DNA of 64,000 nucleotides from Pseudomonas cannabina (GTDB lineage Bacteria; Pseudomonadota; Gammaproteobacteria; Pseudomonadales; Pseudomonadaceae): NCBI RefSeq assembly GCF_900100365.1, contig NZ_FNKU01000001.1, positions 5,452,501 to 5,516,500 of the forward strand, read 5' to 3'. Shown piece by piece: positions 61,873 to 64,000 of this stretch (position 1 is its first letter; each line of letters starts with the position of its first letter). The notes under the pieces were generated by a model. It saw only the letters and a program-made list of their open reading frames with translations, ran no database searches and was not told where the DNA came from. The position numbers and the translations under genes were made by a program.

Positions 61873-62883
61873 TCAGCGCTGATGACGGATGCGTGGGTTG
61901 GCAAAGCCGTAGAGGATATCCACCACGAAATTGACCAGGATCACCAGACAGGCGATCAGCAGAATGCCGTTTTGTACGACCGGGTAGTCCCGCGCGCCAA
62001 TGGCTTCGATCAGCCACTTGCCAATGCCGGGCCAGGAGAAGATCGTTTCGGTCAGAACCGCACCGGCCAGCAGCGTACCGATCTGCAGACCGAACACGGT
62101 CAGCACCGGAATCAACGCGTTACGCAGGCCGTGAACGAATACCACACGTGCCGGCGAAAGGCCTTTGGCCCGAGCCGTACGCACGTAGTCTTCACGCAGC
62201 ACTTCAAGCATCGAGGAGCGGGTCATCCGGGCGATCACCGCCAAAGGGATGGTGCCCAGCACGATGGCCGGCAGAATCAGGTGATGCAGGGCATCGAGAA
62301 ACGCGCCTTGCTCGTCGCTGAGCAGCGTGTCGATCAGCATGAAGCCCGTTACTGGCGGAATGTCGTACAGCAGGTCGATCCGCCCGGACACCGGGGTCCA
62401 GCCCAGGGTCACCGAGAAAAACATGATGAGGATCAGGCCCCACCAGAAAATCGGCATGGAGTAACCGGCCAGGGAAATGCCCATGACCCCATGGTCGAAC
62501 AGGGACCCTCGCTTGCGGGCGGCGATCACGCCAGCCAGCAGGCCGAGGATGCCCGCGAAAATCAGTGCTGCCAGCGACAACTCGAGGGTTGCCGGGAACA
62601 GCGAGGTGAACTCGCTCCAGACACTGGTGCGCGTACGCAGCGATTCACCGAGGTCGCCTTGGGCGAGCTTGCCGATGTAGTCGATGTACTGGGCATAGAG
62701 TGGCTTGTTCAGACCCAGACGTTCCATGGCCTGAGCGTGCATTTCCGGATCGACCCGGCGCTCACCCATCATGACTTCGACCGGGTCGCCCGGAATCAGA
62801 CGAATCAGGGCGAAGGTCAATAAGGTGATGCCGAAGAAAGTGGGTATCAGCAACCCCACTCGGCGGGCGATAAAACTAAACAT
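61873..62883 (-). CDS. dppB: Dipeptide/oligopeptide ABC transporter permease (DppB)
   Basis: The product is 336 aa with six transmembrane helices. The conserved FGITLLTFALIRLIPGDPV start, the coupling loop with EDYVRTARAKGLSPARV, and the C-terminal IDILYGFANPRIR-type tail are visible. The start ATG 62883 is 72 bases downstream of the dppA stop, where an mRNA hairpin is found. Confidence 0.95.
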   Translation of the reverse strand: MFSFIARRVGLLIPTFFGITLLTFALIRLIPGDPVEVMMGERRVDPEMHAQAMERLGLNKPLYAQYIDYIGKLAQGDLGESLRTRTSVWSEFTSLFPATLELSLAALIFAGILGLLAGVIAARKRGSLFDHGVMGISLAGYSMPIFWWGLILIMFFSVTLGWTPVSGRIDLLYDIPPVTGFMLIDTLLSDEQGAFLDALHHLILPAIVLGTIPLAVIARMTRSSMLEVLREDYVRTARAKGLSPARVVFVHGLRNALIPVLTVFGLQIGTLLAGAVLTETIFSWPGIGKWLIEAIGARDYPVVQNGILLIACLVILVNFVVDILYGFANPRIRHQR

Positions 62884-62917
62884 CTTGGTGTGTACCTCAT
62901 CAGCCGGTTAGGCGTGC

Positions 62918-62947
62918 TCCGGCGAGTCTCGGGTAGAGCTCGCCGGA
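62918..62947 (-). other. Intercistronic hairpin between dppA and dppB
   Basis: TCCGGCGAG (62918-62926) and CTCGCCGGA (62939-62947) form a perfect 9-bp stem. Such hairpins often stabilise the 3' end of the upstream binding-protein message, giving more DppA than permease. There is no T-run in the direction of dpp transcription. Confidence 0.6.
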
Positions 62948-62955
62948 TTATTTTT

Positions 62956-64000
62956 CTACTTCACCTTGGTAGTGGCGAAGTTGTTAGTGGTGAGCGGGCT
63001 TATTTGATAGCCCTCAACGTTGTTGCGCATGGCCGTGAACATTCTGGTGTGAGCCATGCTGATCCACGGCTGATCCTTGTTGAATATTGCCTGGGCCTGC
63101 TCATAGAGCGCGGCGCGCTCCTGCGGGTTCACTGTTTCACGAGCCTGATCGATAAGCTTCTGGAAATCGGCATTGCACCAGCGGGCGTAGTTCTCGCCGT
63201 TTTTCGCCGCTTCACAGCTGAGCATCGGGGTCAGGAAGTTGTCAGGGTCGCCATTGTCGCCTGCCCAGCCAGCAGACACCATGTCATGTTCGCCATTCTT
63301 GGCGCGTTTGAGCATTTCACCCCATTCCATGACGCGAATGTCGATCTTGATGCCGATTTTAGCCAGGTCGGACTGCATCATTTGCGCACCGAGCATCGGG
63401 TTGGGATTGGTCGGGCCGCCGCCGTTGCGGGTATAGAGGGTGAAAACAGTGCCCTCGGGTACGCCCGCTTCCTTCAGCAAGGCGCGTGCCTTGTCGAGGT
63501 CAATCGGTGGATTCTTGAGGCTGTTGTTGTAACCCAGCAAAGTCGGCGGATACGGGTTGACCGCTACCAGTGCATTGCCTTTGCCGAATACCGCGTTGAC
63601 ATAGGCATTCTTGTCGAACGTCATGTCAATGGCTTTGCGCACCCTCACGTCGCTCAAGTACTTGTGCGTAGTGTTGATCGCAATATAACCGGTCGTCATT
63701 GCCTCCAGTTCATCAACCTTCAGATTCGGGTCTTTCTTGATGCTGGGGATATCGTCTGGCTTGGGGTACAGCGCGATCTGGCATTCGTTGGCCTTGAGCT
63801 TTTGCAGGCGCACGTTGTTGTCAGTGGCGATGGCCAGAATCAGTGCTTCGGACGGCGGCTTGCCACGGAAGTAATCAGGGTTGGCCTTGAAGCGAACCTG
63901 TGCATCTTTGGCATAGCGCTGGAAGATAAACGGGCCGGTGCCGATGGGCTTGCTGTTGAGGTCGCCAGTCTTGTTGGCTTTCAGCAACTGGTCAGCGTAT
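62956..64000 (-). CDS. dppA: Dipeptide-binding periplasmic protein DppA (C-terminal part, window edge)
   Basis: The C-terminal 348 or so residues of a SBP_bac_5 family protein are present and the frame is open at 64000, so the gene continues beyond the window. Visible marks are the GTGPFIFQRYAKDAQVRFKANPDYF segment, AINTTHKYLSDVRVRKAIDMTFD and a CEAAKNGENYARWCN disulfide loop, all typical of DppA. It is the first gene of the dpp operon and the substrate-binding subunit in the periplasm. Confidence 0.93.
   Translation of the reverse strand, partial: YADQLLKANKTGDLNSKPIGTGPFIFQRYAKDAQVRFKANPDYFRGKPPSEALILAIATDNNVRLQKLKANECQIALYPKPDDIPSIKKDPNLKVDELEAMTTGYIAINTTHKYLSDVRVRKAIDMTFDKNAYVNAVFGKGNALVAVNPYPPTLLGYNNSLKNPPIDLDKARALLKEAGVPEGTVFTLYTRNGGGPTNPNPMLGAQMMQSDLAKIGIKIDIRVMEWGEMLKRAKNGEHDMVSAGWAGDNGDPDNFLTPMLSCEAAKNGENYARWCNADFQKLIDQARETVNPQERAALYEQAQAIFNKDQPWISMAHTRMFTAMRNNVEGYQISPLTTNNFATTKVK

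Overview
The window comes from a fluorescent Pseudomonas of the P. syringae group. This is inferred from the rRNA operon (16S, tRNA-Ile, tRNA-Ala, 23S, 5S) with Pseudomonas-type 23S and 5S ends, a recC-recB-recD order, the mmsA/mmsB pair, a selD-mnmH pair beside a PhnCDE-like transporter, an OpuC-type osmoprotectant transporter, a 1209-bp IS5-family element resembling IS52, and REP-like intergenic repeats.

Layout: (1) 1-3950, the 3' part of an rrn operon ending in a terminator. (2) 4088-13343, recC, recB and recD, overlapping by ATGA junctions. (3) 21156-13573, minus strand, a type VI secretion cassette: vgrG, a DUF4123 adaptor, a VasX-like membrane toxin and a candidate immunity membrane protein. 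(4) 21419-25170, a LysR regulator divergent from mmsA-mmsB (valine catabolism). (5) 25285-29527, a CirA-like TonB receptor convergent with a two-component system. (6) 29923-31650, gamma-glutamyltranspeptidase. (7) 34933-31705, minus, a PhnDCE-like, probably selenium-oxyanion ABC transporter, divergent from selD-mnmH. (8) A TSUP permease broken by a nonsense codon, then prfC. (9) 40554-43996, an osmoprotectant ABC transporter. (10) 46622-44050, an M60/enhancin-like metallopeptidase gene. (11) speC-type ornithine decarboxylase. (12) 48359-55657, a mobile-element nest inside an alpha-xenorhabdolysin (XaxAB-type) binary toxin locus. (13) A PepSY-flavodoxin reductase, a 136-bp tandem repeat array, and the dppABCDF oligopeptide operon, with dppA cut by the window edge.

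The main discovery is that three unrelated toxin or virulence-type loci (the T6SS VasX-like effector, the M60-like peptidase and XaxAB) are each broken by small elements that insert at CTAG/CTAA. Removing the elements together with one target-site copy restores an uninterrupted frame in the effector (1261 codons), the peptidase (822) and xaxB (337). Two MITE families are present: MITE-A, 99 bp, six copies, and MITE-B, 100 bp, two copies. There are also three copies of a 1.18-kb IS5-family element (IS-A) and one 1209-bp IS5-family element (IS-B). The outer 10 bp of MITE-A match the ends of IS-B, including the one base that differs between left and right ends, so IS-B-type transposase probably moves MITE-A. 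In xaxB five elements sit end to end, each separated by a single CTAG. The xaxA 5' end is missing, and the flanks of the neighbouring MITE do not match, which suggests deletion by recombination between MITE copies.

Two other transporter genes look broken: the second permease of the selenium-type transporter (frameshift) and the TSUP permease (Trp-to-stop). Housekeeping genes in the window appear intact.
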